This document shows, piece by piece, positions 7,529-16,369 of a stretch of DNA of 28,262 bases. Every line of letters begins with the position of its first letter. Within the stretch, counting starts at the first letter, position 1. The stretch spans positions 1-28,262 of the forward strand of contig SSGY01000006.1 in the NCBI GenBank assembly GCA_008017145.1, given 5' to 3'. The position numbers were made by a program, and so were the translations under genes. The notes beneath the pieces were generated by a model. It had not been told where the DNA came from, made no database searches, and saw nothing but the letters and a program-made list of their open reading frames with translations. The stretch is from Neisseriales bacterium (GTDB taxonomy: Bacteria > Pseudomonadota > Gammaproteobacteria > Burkholderiales > UBA11063).

Positions 7529-10192
7529 TTAGTTAACATTTACCGTGAAGTAATTTTGTTTTTGTGCAATAGCTTGCTGATTACCTGTAGGTGTCACAAA
7601 GTATGCTGTGCTCAAGCCTACAGCATCTCCCGCTTGTCCACCAGTACTAGAGATATACGAAACACCATATGGATTTGCTCCGTTATATGTACATACTTGA
7701 CTGATTAATCCACTTGAAGCAGCACTCACGTTACAACTTGAACCACTATACATAGTATAACCACTACTCTCAATAATACTGTTACCTGCAATATTTGCTG
7801 ACTCTGTGAATTGATAATTACTTATATTGTCATTAGCACCAACCGATAACTGTGTAATAATATTTACTAGGTTATCATTTGTTGTTTGACTTGATACCGA
7901 ATGATCTAAAAGTAGAATCGCTACGCTAGAGTAAACTGTATTATCATTAGTATTTGGATTTATTGCCGGTACTGCAAATGTCCAATTTGTTGATAATTGT
8001 GTAATAATGAATTGTGGTAGCGTCAAGTTATTAATAACATTTGAACCTGATTGCGTAGTGTTTGCAATGTTTTGATATAAGCTATCATAATATGCAACTG
8101 TACATGATTCATTTGCCTGAAGAGTATTACCACTACATGTGTCAGTATTTGATGCCCAATAAAATGGGTTCGCCAAATGTTGTACTGCATTAACCTTAAT
8201 TGGTGAACCACTAGTATTCACAAAGTTTAATGCCATAGTTTTAGAAGAGCCAGCTGTTGAACCTAAAAAGTTGTACGGATTTGCTGAAGTTCCTGTTCCG
8301 GCTATATTATTTGCTGGAGTATAACTTTGCAAACTAATGTATGACTGATTACCAAGAGTTACCTGAAATGGCACCACACCTGTACCAACTAACGAATCTG
8401 TAGTTAATGGCTTAGTAGTGAATGATACTGACAATGATTCATTAGAATTTATTGTTTCACCAGGATTATTTAGATTAACAGGTCCTAAAGTAATTCCAAA
8501 TGTACAATTATTTGCAGATTCAGCTTGTAATATAGTACCACTAGCACAACTACCATTGTTATTTATCTTCATCCAGCTTGACGATGAATTATTATTAGTC
8601 ATATTCCAAGATTCTACTGTTACTGGATGTAAGCTACTAGTATTAGTTACTATTACTGACTCATAACTGATCGCAGTATTGTTACCAATAACTTCAAAAC
8701 TGCTTGGTGCTATTATTGATACTGATTGACGTAATACAGATTGATACAAAATACGACCAATTGGTGAAAGTGAGACCGTTGATGCTCCACCATTATAAGT
8801 ATATGCCATGTTCACAGTAACAGATGATGATTGTTCATCAATAGCTGAGTTGATTGTTACTCCGCTAATAGTACAGTTACCACCAGCAACTATACTCTGC
8901 CCACTACAACTATCGCCAGTAACAGATATGCTTGCCGCAGATTTTGAATCTTTTGTAAATGTAACGTTACTAACATGAATATTTTGATTTGAGCTATTAG
9001 TTATTGTAATAGATTTTGTTTGACCTACTGTTGATGCAAATAGGTAGGAAGTATTTTGTAATACTACCAGCGGTTGCGGATCAGTATATACAGTTACTGG
9101 AACTATAGTGCTATTTACATTACTAGCAACAGTAATATTTGTTACACCAGAACTACCAGGAGTAGCTGCTACAGTAGGTGTAATAGTTCCATTAGCTGGT
9201 ACTGTAGATTGCCCACCATTAAAATTCAAAATCCCCAAATCATCATTAAGGGTAACGCCTGAAACATCAGTTGAACCAACATTTGTTATTATTAATGTTT
9301 CTGATTGCGAGGTTGATGAATTTAAAGGATTTAATACCCCAGTAACCAGATAGCCGCCTGTAATATAATCACTGGTAGCATTTAATGTTAATGGCGTACT
9401 TAAAGAATCTTGAAGTATTAATTTAGAAAAACCTCCATTTTTACCAGCCTGTAAATCAGCGCTATTTAATGAGGTACTTTTGCTCGCATCATATTCAACT
9501 TGTATTAATGCACCATCATTAAGTTGACTACCTATTGCATAACTTAACCCAATAATACTAAACGCGCTAGAAGAAAAAGTTGCGCTCTTTAATGAGTACG
9601 AAGCTTGCTTAGGATTTTGCACCATTACATATGTAACACCGCGTAAATGACTGTTACCAATATCAGTTAACGTACTTGGGATGCTCGGATTTATCAACTT
9701 TGGTGTAGTTCCATCTGTGGCAATTCGTACAGCATTATATAACATCGATGAAGACTTGTGAGCACCATAGGTATTAATGTAATTAACTGTTAATGGTTGA
9801 CTTAATACTGATTGTGTGTTTTTCATCGCATTAAACTGCAAACTAACACGACACTCGCTATTTGGTGCAATGATTTTATCACAACCATTATATGAGGTTA
9901 TCTTTGCATTAGCTACCCCATTTAGTGAGAACGTAGCATTGTTTACAGGGGCACCAGTAGTATTATAAATGATTGCATCTATAGTGGCTTGAGCACCATT
10001 CAATAGTGGCACTTGACCAGCCATTACAATTTTTAATTGATCCGCTGCAACTTGTGCTGGTTTAGGAGAATCAGCACCATCATTGCTATTACTACCATTA
10101 CTGCCATTGCTGCTTTGCGAACAAGCACTTAAGCTGATTATGCTGGCAGAAGCCAGAAGTTTAACTAAGTTTTTTTTCATATTTAAGTCCAT
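7529..10192 (-). CDS. Secreted lipoprotein with Ig-like/ASH-like repeats (paralogue of the 931-aa neighbour)
   Basis: An 887-residue protein with a textbook lipobox L-S-A-C (Cys24) followed by a Ser/Asn/Gly-rich linker. It is built from beta-rich repeats that each contain a cysteine pair around a L-x-x-x-x-x-C core: C104/C114 (D-K-I-I-A-P-N-S-E-C) and further pairs near residues 430, 550 and 690. This pattern is common in choice-of-anchor-D/ASH-type domains of bacterial surface proteins. It aligns over its length with the next gene, for example P-Y-N-F-L-G-S and C-S-G-N-T-L-Q-A-N-E-S-C against P-Y-L-L-L-G-S and C-S-G-K-T-L-A-S-N-D-T-C. It starts eight bases after the upstream stop, so the two are one transcript. 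The ATG at 10180 (M-K-K-N-L-V) may be the true start, since GGAC lies just before it and the first ATG has no ribosome site. Function unknown. Confidence 0.8.
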   Translation of the reverse strand: MDLNMKKNLVKLLASASIISLSACSQSSNGSNGSNSNDGADSPKPAQVAADQLKIVMAGQVPLLNGAQATIDAIIYNTTGAPVNNATFSLNGVANAKITSYNGCDKIIAPNSECRVSLQFNAMKNTQSVLSQPLTVNYINTYGAHKSSSMLYNAVRIATDGTTPKLINPSIPSTLTDIGNSHLRGVTYVMVQNPKQASYSLKSATFSSSAFSIIGLSYAIGSQLNDGALIQVEYDASKSTSLNSADLQAGKNGGFSKLILQDSLSTPLTLNATSDYITGGYLVTGVLNPLNSSTSQSETLIITNVGSTDVSGVTLNDDLGILNFNGGQSTVPANGTITPTVAATPGSSGVTNITVASNVNSTIVPVTVYTDPQPLVVLQNTSYLFASTVGQTKSITITNSSNQNIHVSNVTFTKDSKSAASISVTGDSCSGQSIVAGGNCTISGVTINSAIDEQSSSVTVNMAYTYNGGASTVSLSPIGRILYQSVLRQSVSIIAPSSFEVIGNNTAISYESVIVTNTSSLHPVTVESWNMTNNNSSSSWMKINNNGSCASGTILQAESANNCTFGITLGPVNLNNPGETINSNESLSVSFTTKPLTTDSLVGTGVVPFQVTLGNQSYISLQSYTPANNIAGTGTSANPYNFLGSTAGSSKTMALNFVNTSGSPIKVNAVQHLANPFYWASNTDTCSGNTLQANESCTVAYYDSLYQNIANTTQSGSNVINNLTLPQFIITQLSTNWTFAVPAINPNTNDNTVYSSVAILLLDHSVSSQTTNDNLVNIITQLSVGANDNISNYQFTESANIAGNSIIESSGYTMYSGSSCNVSAASSGLISQVCTYNGANPYGVSYISSTGGQAGDAVGLSTAYFVTPTGNQQAIAQKQNYFTVNVN

Positions 10193-10200
10193 CTAAAAAA

Positions 10201-12996
10201 TTAATTCAGTTGTAAATAATTGCTACCATTTTGCATACAGTATGTTTGATTGGAGTTACCGCTCAAAGACACATCCTGATAATAATACCAAGCATTGGTA
10301 GATAAATATGGCTGAGCATAAAATGTATACGATTCAGCAAGATTTCCACTAGAGATAGAACCAGCAGAGTAGCTACATGTTTGGCTATAAAGTGCCGATG
10401 CTACGTATGGTCCTACAGTACTACATACACCTAACCCCGAGGTTGAGACATCTAGTGGTAAGGTAATTTGCCCACCAAAACCAGAGTTAAGTTGTATTCT
10501 TGAGATCAGGTTGAATGCACCATATCCAGAAGCATTTGTTATGGCTGACGACATCACTGACGTATAAATATTATAATTTGGATTTTGTGCATAGCTACCA
10601 TTACTACTTACACTCAGATTATTAAGAATGTAGATATTTGATAAGTTTGCATTTAATGTTGTTGATAACGAGTTTGGATAGGTCAAACTTGTAAAGTTGA
10701 ATACCTGTTGCGTTAATAGTGATCTCACCGAAACTGAGGGAGACGTTATATTCATATTTTGATTAGTTCCATTGCAGTTGTAGTTATTTTGAGCTGCAGT
10801 TTTATAAAAATTCTGAATATATGTAACTACACATGTGTCATTTGAAGCTAAAGTTTTACCGCTACATTGATCTGAAATAATCCAGTAAGTACCAAGACTT
10901 CCAGGAGCACCATAGTTATTTGAAAAGCTTTCAACCTGAATCTGATTATTACTTGTATTTTGATAAGTAACAGTTAAACTTTGATTATTCTGTGAACCAA
11001 GCAACAGATACGGCGAATTTATCGAACCATCTCCGGTTGCTCCATTACTTGAAACTGATTTAATAATAAAACTTAATGATTGTGGCGTAACAGTATAATT
11101 AATGGTTTTATATGAAGTTTGTGTACCTATAGCCGCATAATTCACATAACTGTAATTAAGAAGCGCTTGCCCAGTAATCAAACTACTACTGCTATATGGC
11201 CCTAAGTTTACTAAGACATTACATGATTGCATTGGTGCAAGTGAATTTGTTTGACCAATACCTATTTTACATGGATTACTTACACCACTAGTAGATAATG
11301 TCATGTATGCCGGATTATTTGCCAGCTGGATATCGGAAACAGTCCCAGCTGCCAAAGTACTACTATTGCTAAAGGTGACGATTACACTTTCTGTATCAAT
11401 ATTATCACCACTAATACTCAAAGCCCGAATATCAGAAGCAAGAATATTCGCTGTATTCATAGTAGTTGTACTGCTTGTCCGTGAATAGCTTGTAACATTA
11501 TCGGTATAGTTATTCTGACTATTTGAATAACTGACATTCGCAGAAATATTGTATCGAGTATTATAGCTTCCTGAAGTAGAAGCTTCAGATAAGGTAACTT
11601 GATAGTTACAACTTTGCCCAGCTGGCAAGGACTCTCCCGGCGTGCAAGTTCCACCAGTCAAGGTCGTAACTAAATTAGGATTATTTGAGCCAATTTGAAT
11701 TGGGGTAGTATTACTTAGTTTAATAATTCCGCCACTTGAAGGGCTGTTTGTTATAGTTATCTGAGTAACTTGCGGAATATGGTTCTCTAAAGTAATATTT
11801 GTTGGCAGATTTAAAACTAATAAATTCGGAGCGCCAATAATCGTAAATTGCTGATTAACACTATTAGCATTTGCTGCTGCAACAGTTATATTTGCATTAA
11901 GATTTGTTGTACCTGCAGTATTTACAGTTATCTTAAACGCTTGTGAGCTATTTGCCGCAATAACAGCCGAGCTATTACTTAAGGAGAAATCATTACTACT
12001 TCCGGATAAAGTTACGTTTGCAGGTTGAGAACCAACATTGTAAACAGTGAATGTTTGGCTACTACCTGCTTTTGAGTAGATCGTTGAGATTGGTGATAAT
12101 ATTATGTATGGACCACTGATATATAGCTGGTTATTTGCAACATCTGTCAGAGTTGTTTGTAGTCCATTACTGCTGTTTAAATAATTTAGGCTAAATTGTG
12201 CAGTATTGGTAGCAGAATAAGCCGCATTTTTTACATTGTTATGATTGTAATCTGCTGATACTTCATAAGTCAAGATCATTCCCGGTGCTATTGATGAATC
12301 ATTCGTAAAGTTTTTATTGATTATATTGAATGATGAGCTATTGAACCCTGCATTTTTTAATGATATTGGGGTTTTGCCACTCACATAATAATAGAGCATA
12401 GCACTACGTGTTCCGTTAGTTCCAGTCATTGCATTAGGAGAGCCCATTGATAGTACCTTGCTAGGATTTGAACTACTGTCACTATATACTACGCGATAGT
12501 TAATGACTGCCGAAGTGGTTTTGGTTTGCCCATTTATCTGATATTTAACCAGTAGCTGGTCTGCTGTTGCATCAAGCTTTCCGGAGCTAAGTAGAGGACC
12601 AGTATAATCAATTTTGCATGAAGAATGCGGCAATAGAGTGCTACAAACATTACTACCATTTACCAAAGTTGTATGTGTATCGGGGTTTAACGGATCAACA
12701 TGATTGGAATCATCAATCTGATACTGTATATTTGTAATAGTTTTATTGGTAAAGTTATCCAGCACCAGAAAAGTCGAGGTTCTACTACCATTAAAAACTG
12801 GCACAGTACCAGGATTAGCTATAGTCAATATCTCAGGTTCTTCAAATAATGCAGCATCATTATTATTGCTATTACTTGTGTTATTATCAATATGTTGTGC
12901 ACATGCTGAAATTAATAGAATCATACCAATTGATACTAATTTCGGACTCTTAAACAAAAGCCTGAAATAACTATTAACTTTTAGATTTGAGAACAT
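10201..12996 (-). CDS. Secreted lipoprotein with Ig-like/ASH-like repeats (paralogue of the 887-aa neighbour)
   Basis: A 931-residue protein. The N-terminal 31 residues are unusually long for a lipoprotein signal and end in L-I-S-A-C (Cys32). A Ser/Asn-rich linker follows, then repeats with the paired-cysteine motif: C118/C127 (L-L-P-H-S-S-C) and others near residues 455, 580 and 725. The order of blocks matches the 887-aa protein: an N-terminal V-P-V-F-N-G or V-P-L-L-N-G segment, a first cysteine pair, repeats, a P-Y-L-L-L-G-S block, and a C-terminal block with a C-S-Y or C-T-Y motif. The two probably arose by tandem duplication followed by strong divergence. The ribosome site (AGGT) is weak. 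It lies 108 bases past the small lipoprotein gene and may share its promoter. No enzyme domain is seen. Confidence 0.8.
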   Translation of the reverse strand: MFSNLKVNSYFRLLFKSPKLVSIGMILLISACAQHIDNNTSNSNNNDAALFEEPEILTIANPGTVPVFNGSRTSTFLVLDNFTNKTITNIQYQIDDSNHVDPLNPDTHTTLVNGSNVCSTLLPHSSCKIDYTGPLLSSGKLDATADQLLVKYQINGQTKTTSAVINYRVVYSDSSSNPSKVLSMGSPNAMTGTNGTRSAMLYYYVSGKTPISLKNAGFNSSSFNIINKNFTNDSSIAPGMILTYEVSADYNHNNVKNAAYSATNTAQFSLNYLNSSNGLQTTLTDVANNQLYISGPYIILSPISTIYSKAGSSQTFTVYNVGSQPANVTLSGSSNDFSLSNSSAVIAANSSQAFKITVNTAGTTNLNANITVAAANANSVNQQFTIIGAPNLLVLNLPTNITLENHIPQVTQITITNSPSSGGIIKLSNTTPIQIGSNNPNLVTTLTGGTCTPGESLPAGQSCNYQVTLSEASTSGSYNTRYNISANVSYSNSQNNYTDNVTSYSRTSSTTTMNTANILASDIRALSISGDNIDTESVIVTFSNSSTLAAGTVSDIQLANNPAYMTLSTSGVSNPCKIGIGQTNSLAPMQSCNVLVNLGPYSSSSLITGQALLNYSYVNYAAIGTQTSYKTINYTVTPQSLSFIIKSVSSNGATGDGSINSPYLLLGSQNNQSLTVTYQNTSNNQIQVESFSNNYGAPGSLGTYWIISDQCSGKTLASNDTCVVTYIQNFYKTAAQNNYNCNGTNQNMNITSPSVSVRSLLTQQVFNFTSLTYPNSLSTTLNANLSNIYILNNLSVSSNGSYAQNPNYNIYTSVMSSAITNASGYGAFNLISRIQLNSGFGGQITLPLDVSTSGLGVCSTVGPYVASALYSQTCSYSAGSISSGNLAESYTFYAQPYLSTNAWYYYQDVSLSGNSNQTYCMQNGSNYLQLN

Positions 12997-13104
12997 TTTT
13001 ATTTACCTATAATTAACAACCAGAAAGCCAACCAATAACTAGTATTGTTTATGTATACCGTTTACCTAGGAATGTATTTTATATATATCTGCTATAAATT
13101 GAAA

Positions 13105-13359
13105 TCAACAAAAATGCATATCTGATATACATTTTTCTAGCTGCATGCAGTTACTTAATGCTGGTTTTGCCCATAGTGTATAATTAACTCCCAAATTTGG
13201 TACAAGAGGGAGACGACAGTAGTATGCCGATGAACTCGCAAAATATGCAGAAACATTATTCGTCGTATTATTAGTATTGCTATTTCCACTATTTGAGCAA
13301 GAGCTGACTCCAAGCAAAATCATAATAAGAACTAGTACGCTTCTTAATGCTTTATACAT
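13105..13359 (-). CDS. Small lipoprotein of unknown function
   Basis: An 84-residue protein with a positively charged start, a hydrophobic stretch (residues 8-19) and the lipobox G-V-S-S-C (Cys21). An Asn/Ser/Thr linker of about 15 residues is the same kind as in the two large lipoproteins downstream. The remaining 45 residues hold four cysteines (Y-Y-C, S-N-C, E-K-C and the final H-F-C), which suggests two disulfide bonds in a small outer-membrane-anchored domain. It is first of three lipoprotein genes read in the same direction, and the two-box element (copy B) lies about 95 bases before its start. I do not recognise the domain. It could also be the remnant of a longer protein, but no matching frame continues past its stop. 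Confidence 0.6.
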   Translation of the reverse strand: MYKALRSVLVLIMILLGVSSCSNSGNSNTNNTTNNVSAYFASSSAYYCRLPLVPNLGVNYTLWAKPALSNCMQLEKCISDMHFC

Positions 13360-13454
13360 ATCAGTCGGCTTTATAAATTGATTTCATATTTACAAACAAT
13401 AAAATACTTCTAAGATCAGATATTATCTTAGTTTATAAACCATTAAATAAGAAA

Positions 13455-13487
13455 TTTGGAATTTATAAATGCAATTTTGGAAACCAT
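13455..13487 (-). promoter_or_regulatory. Two-box operator-like element, copy B
   Basis: TTTGGAATTTAT, eight bases, TTTTGGAAACCAT, with box spacing of 21 bp identical to copy A at 6440-6472. The eight bases between the boxes differ between copies, as expected when a protein contacts only the boxes. On the minus strand it precedes the small lipoprotein gene, with a TATTTAAT (13442-13449) next to it as a possible -10 region. ATTATAATA follows both copies on the outer side. Confidence 0.5.
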
Positions 13488-13515
13488 GATTATTATAATA
13501 TCTGGAACACACCCC

Positions 13516-14120
13516 AAAACTAGGACAATTAAAAACGTAAGGAATTGATGTTAAAAATTAGGCACTAAGTCCCGAATAAAACTTAGGATTAGGAAAGGTG
13601 AAACAAAACCATGCAGATGAATTTAAGCAGCAAATATTAGAAATATACCGAAATGGAACCTATGAGAACACAACGATTTGTATTGGCATATATGCGGCTA
13701 AAACATGGTTTTGTCTATCTTGTTGCTATAATTAACTGGTACAGTCGCTGTATTTTACGCTGAAAAGTTTCCATAACTTTTGGTATTGAGGCTCGACAGG
13801 AAGTACTGGAGAATTACCCAAAGTTAGAGATATTTAACTCAGAGCAAGGCAGCCAATTTACCGCGCAAATTTTATTGAGATATTATTGGGCCATAGCATC
13901 AGTATTAGCATGGATAGTCGTGAGATGGCATTAGGTAACATATTTGAGTGATTTTGACATTCGCTTGAACAAGAGAAAATCTATCTTGTCGAGCTTTATG
14001 CTGTCCATGATACTAAAATAGCTATAGCCAAGCATGTGAAATTTTATAACCTAAAAATAAGCGTCAATCCTTGAGTTATAAACTGCCAAATAATGTTTAT
14101 TTTGAAGTTGAAGAGCTAAG
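13516..14120 (+). mobile_element. Decayed IS3-family insertion sequence
   Basis: The left edge (AAAACTAGGACAATTAAAAA, 13516-13535) looks like an IS3-type end. About 80 bases on, a frame reads H-A-D-E-F-K-Q-Q-I-L-E-I-Y-R-N-G, the start of an OrfA-like subunit. From 13710 the integrase core appears: F-V-Y-L-V-A-I-I-N-W-Y-S-R, then a stop, then I-F-N-S-E-Q-G-S-Q-F-T, where the catalytic Asp of N-x-D-Q-G-S-Q-F is changed to Glu. Past 13860 the frame shifts and pieces such as L-G-H-S-I-S-I-S-M-D-S and L-E-Q-E-K-I-Y-L remain. With several stops, frameshifts and the middle of the element missing, it cannot make transposase. The region 13488-14255 holds nothing else that I can identify. Confidence 0.75.
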
Positions 14121-14255
14121 AATTTGATGGGATTTTATTATTAACAAGGTTTGAATTTCATATCTTAAATTAAATTTAAAGCAGGTATTGATAAAATCGA
14201 CCACCATAGATATTTCAAATTTATGAAACTAATCGTCCATTAATAATAAGCAAAT

Positions 14256-14699
14256 TTATTTACGCCCCAACTCTTTATCAAACTGCTGAGCAAATAATTT
14301 TACTGCCGTGGGATTCATTGGCGGTGGACCACCTGAAATTTGCTGATTATCACGAAGCTCAGATAGTAGATCGCGGGTTGCCAAAGCCTGCTTGATATTG
14401 TTAGCATCATACAATTTACCACGTAGATTAATTACCCTCGCCTGCTTTTGTATTGCCAGATCAGCCAAAGGAATATCATTGCTTATTACTAGATCCCCAG
14501 CAACCACAGCTTCAACAATCCATTTATCTGCTTCATCAAATCCCGATGGAACTTGCACCATCGTAACAAATTGAGAATTTGGTAACTGAAAAAAATGATT
14601 CGCTACCATCAGCACAGCGGTTTTCGTCCGCTCGCCTGCTCGATAGATAATTTCACGAATAGCTTTGGGACAAGCATCTGCATCAACATAAATTTTCAT
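14256..14699 (-). CDS. yaiI: YaiI/YqxD family protein (DUF188, UPF0178)
   Basis: 147 residues, the family's normal length (about 150). The N-terminus M-K-I-Y-V-D-A-D-A-C-P holds the acidic pair D6/D8 typical of the PIN-like DUF188 fold. Other conserved blocks are V-P-S-G-F-D-E-A-D, V-I-S-N-D-I-P-L-A and G-G-P-P-P-M. Nuclease activity is suspected from the fold but not established, so the exact role is unknown. It is the second gene after the radical SAM gene with a nine-base gap, so the two are probably co-transcribed. Confidence 0.9.
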   Translation of the reverse strand: MKIYVDADACPKAIREIIYRAGERTKTAVLMVANHFFQLPNSQFVTMVQVPSGFDEADKWIVEAVVAGDLVISNDIPLADLAIQKQARVINLRGKLYDANNIKQALATRDLLSELRDNQQISGGPPPMNPTAVKLFAQQFDKELGRK

Positions 14700-14708
14700 A
14701 ATATAAAC

Positions 14709-15554
14709 TTAAACATAATTTTTAACCATAATTCCGTTCTCTGCAATTTGATCCGCCAAATTAGTTAAAAATTCAGGCGAAACCTGAGAGATATTATCCC
14801 CCTCTGGTAATGCTGGATTTCTGGCAGTTGAATAGAGTAATACTCCAGCAATATACGGTTTTAATTGCACCATCAAAGCAACAAATTCCGCAACTAATTC
14901 GGCTGAAGGTTCGATTTGATCAACTCGAAACCAGCAACTCTGCACATATGTCTTACACAAAGAACTAGCTAACTCTAAACGTTTAATCACGCCATTAATA
15001 TCAATGCTCACCTGATTTACTAGATTAATTGCACTTGGATTAGCCCGATCTATTTTAAACCACAATTCACCATTATTCTCGGCAATAATTCTGAGACCTT
15101 GTTGAACATTTTCTTTTAAAATCTCACTACCATTGCTAATTAATACTGTTTTTGCATCTTTGCCAATCGTATATTTTTTACGCAACTCTGCGATTATTTC
15201 ACAAACCGCGACAAAATCTTCTGATAATGTTGACTCACCATTACCCGATAAACAAATATCATTAAAGCGCTGCAAACCAACTGGTGCATACTCCTGAATA
15301 AACTTGCCATTGACAATCCAATCCAGCATCATATCCAGCTCAAATTTTAAACGCGGCAAATCAATTCGCTCAGGCTTACCACGCACCAGACCTTCAACCT
15401 GACAATACACGCAGCGCCAGTTACAGGCATTATTAATATTTAAATTAATCCCTAGCGATACACCTTGCGAGCGTCTGGATACTACCGGGTAAACATAAAT
15501 GCAATCTTTAAAATGTCGTGAATGATCGCTAAAGGTCAATATATTATTTTTCAT
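14709..15554 (-). CDS. Radical SAM protein of unknown substrate
   Basis: 281 residues. The iron-sulfur cluster motif C44-x3-C48-x2-C51 (N-A-C-N-W-R-C-V-Y-C) binds the [4Fe-4S] centre that cleaves S-adenosylmethionine to a radical. A G-N-G-E-S-T-L segment about 75 residues later fits the G-G-E-like SAM-binding motif. Nothing after the core suggests extra cluster-binding cysteines. This kind of stand-alone radical SAM protein is often annotated only as such, and neither the substrate nor a partner is evident. It precedes yaiI in one probable operon. A weak spot is the start: M-K-N-N is chosen because the frame opens there and it sits just after the terminator of the stress gene. Confidence 0.85.
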   Translation of the reverse strand: MKNNILTFSDHSRHFKDCIYVYPVVSRRSQGVSLGINLNINNACNWRCVYCQVEGLVRGKPERIDLPRLKFELDMMLDWIVNGKFIQEYAPVGLQRFNDICLSGNGESTLSEDFVAVCEIIAELRKKYTIGKDAKTVLISNGSEILKENVQQGLRIIAENNGELWFKIDRANPSAINLVNQVSIDINGVIKRLELASSLCKTYVQSCWFRVDQIEPSAELVAEFVALMVQLKPYIAGVLLYSTARNPALPEGDNISQVSPEFLTNLADQIAENGIMVKNYV

Positions 15555-15565
15555 GATATATACGC

Positions 15566-15598
15566 TTAAAATAAAAGATGGGCAGCCTCAGCCACCCA
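15566..15598 (-). terminator. Terminator of the universal stress gene
   Basis: On the minus strand TGGGTGGC-TGAG-GCTGCCCA forms an 8-bp stem (two wobble pairs) with a four-base loop (15579-15598), followed by TCTTTTATTTT. It lies 27 bases past the stress-gene stop and before the radical SAM gene, so it separates the two units. Confidence 0.75.
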
Positions 15599-15624
15599 CA
15601 CTCACAAACTGTTATTGTAGATTA

Positions 15625-16074
15625 TCAGCTTTGTTTATGTTTGGTAATGAGTAATATAGGAATTTGAGTCTCATGTGCCAAATCTTCAGCAATTCCACCT
15701 GTAATAAAATGAGAGAATGAACCTAAATGATGTGAACCTAAAATAAATAAATCCGCACCGAATTCTTTAGCATCTTCGGCAATCAGACTACCAATATCAG
15801 AACCATAATTTTCAATTAATTTCACTTCTGCGGGCACGCCCTCTTTAGCAATACGCTCTTTTACTTGCTCAATTAAGGTTTTACCGATATTCAACAAGGC
15901 GTCTTTTAATTCAGCAACACCAACCATTTCAATCCCAAAAGTAATTTGTTCAAGATTGACTACATGGCTAATTCTTAATTCAGCTTTAGTCGCCTTAACT
16001 AAGTCAATTGCTTCTTGCAATACTTTATCAGAAATATCTGAATTATCAATCGGAACGTAAACTCTTTTAAACAT
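15625..16074 (-). CDS. Universal stress protein, UspA family
   Basis: 149 residues with the Usp alpha/beta fold: V-Y-V-P-I-D-N-S at the start (the D10 that contacts nucleotide in ATP-binding members), a V-K-L-I-E-N-Y-G-S mid-block and A-D-L-F-I-L-G-S-H-H near the end. The ATP loop G-x2-G-x9-G-S/T is altered. Here it reads G-S-H-H-L-G-S-F-S-H-F-I-T-G-G, so the second Gly is His and the last Ser is Gly. It may bind nucleotide weakly or not at all. The protein is cytoplasmic, usually a dimer induced by stress. Single-gene unit: GAGGGG ribosome site and its own terminator. Confidence 0.92.
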   Translation of the reverse strand: MFKRVYVPIDNSDISDKVLQEAIDLVKATKAELRISHVVNLEQITFGIEMVGVAELKDALLNIGKTLIEQVKERIAKEGVPAEVKLIENYGSDIGSLIAEDAKEFGADLFILGSHHLGSFSHFITGGIAEDLAHETQIPILLITKHKQS

Positions 16075-16112
16075 TACAAACCCCTCTTTCGGATACAGTT
16101 TAATACTACGTA

Positions 16113-16121
16113 ATTATAACA
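16113..16121 (-). promoter_or_regulatory. Extended -10 box for the universal stress gene
   Basis: Read on the minus strand: TGTTATAAT, a perfect extended -10 element (TGnTATAAT), about 40 bases before the ATG. No good -35 at 17 bp, which extended -10 promoters tolerate. Confidence 0.55.
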
Positions 16122-16203
16122 GAGCTGTCTTAATTATGTTGTCCCAGATGAAGATATTTTATGCTTAGACATTTATGATAAAAATATTAGCAATGAAATA
16201 TTA

Positions 16204-16234
16204 TTGACATAAAATGCTATAATTGCGCCATAAT
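16204..16234 (+). promoter_or_regulatory. Promoter region of the YqhD-type gene
   Basis: TGCTATAAT (16215-16223) is an ideal extended -10. A TTGACA (16204-16209) is too close (8 bp) to serve that box, but could pair with CATAAT at 16229-16234 (19 bp). Either way transcription would start near 16230-16240, leaving a leader of about 130-140 bases. Confidence 0.5.
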
Positions 16235-16369
16235 ATATTGATTTATGAAAGGCTAACCTTAAATAGTATTGGCAGACATCTAGCAAATGCTGGCAGCTCT
16301 TTTGGCTAATCAAAGAAATTTGGAAGCCGATCCATTGCACATGTACTAATTAACCTCAAGGAGACTCAC

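Noticed and set aside
2523..13359. Toxin/antitoxin, phage or secretion-system reading of the lipoprotein cluster
   Set aside because: No enzyme motif, no coat or tail gene and no ATPase; the proteins look structural and the only regulator is LysR-type.
13105..13359. Small lipoprotein as a fragment of a bigger gene
   Set aside because: It has a complete signal and stop, and no homologous frame continues on either side, though this cannot be fully excluded.
16204..16223. TTGACA with TATAAT as one promoter
   Set aside because: Only 8 bp separate them, far below the 16-19 bp needed; the extended -10 or the CATAAT further on is more likely.
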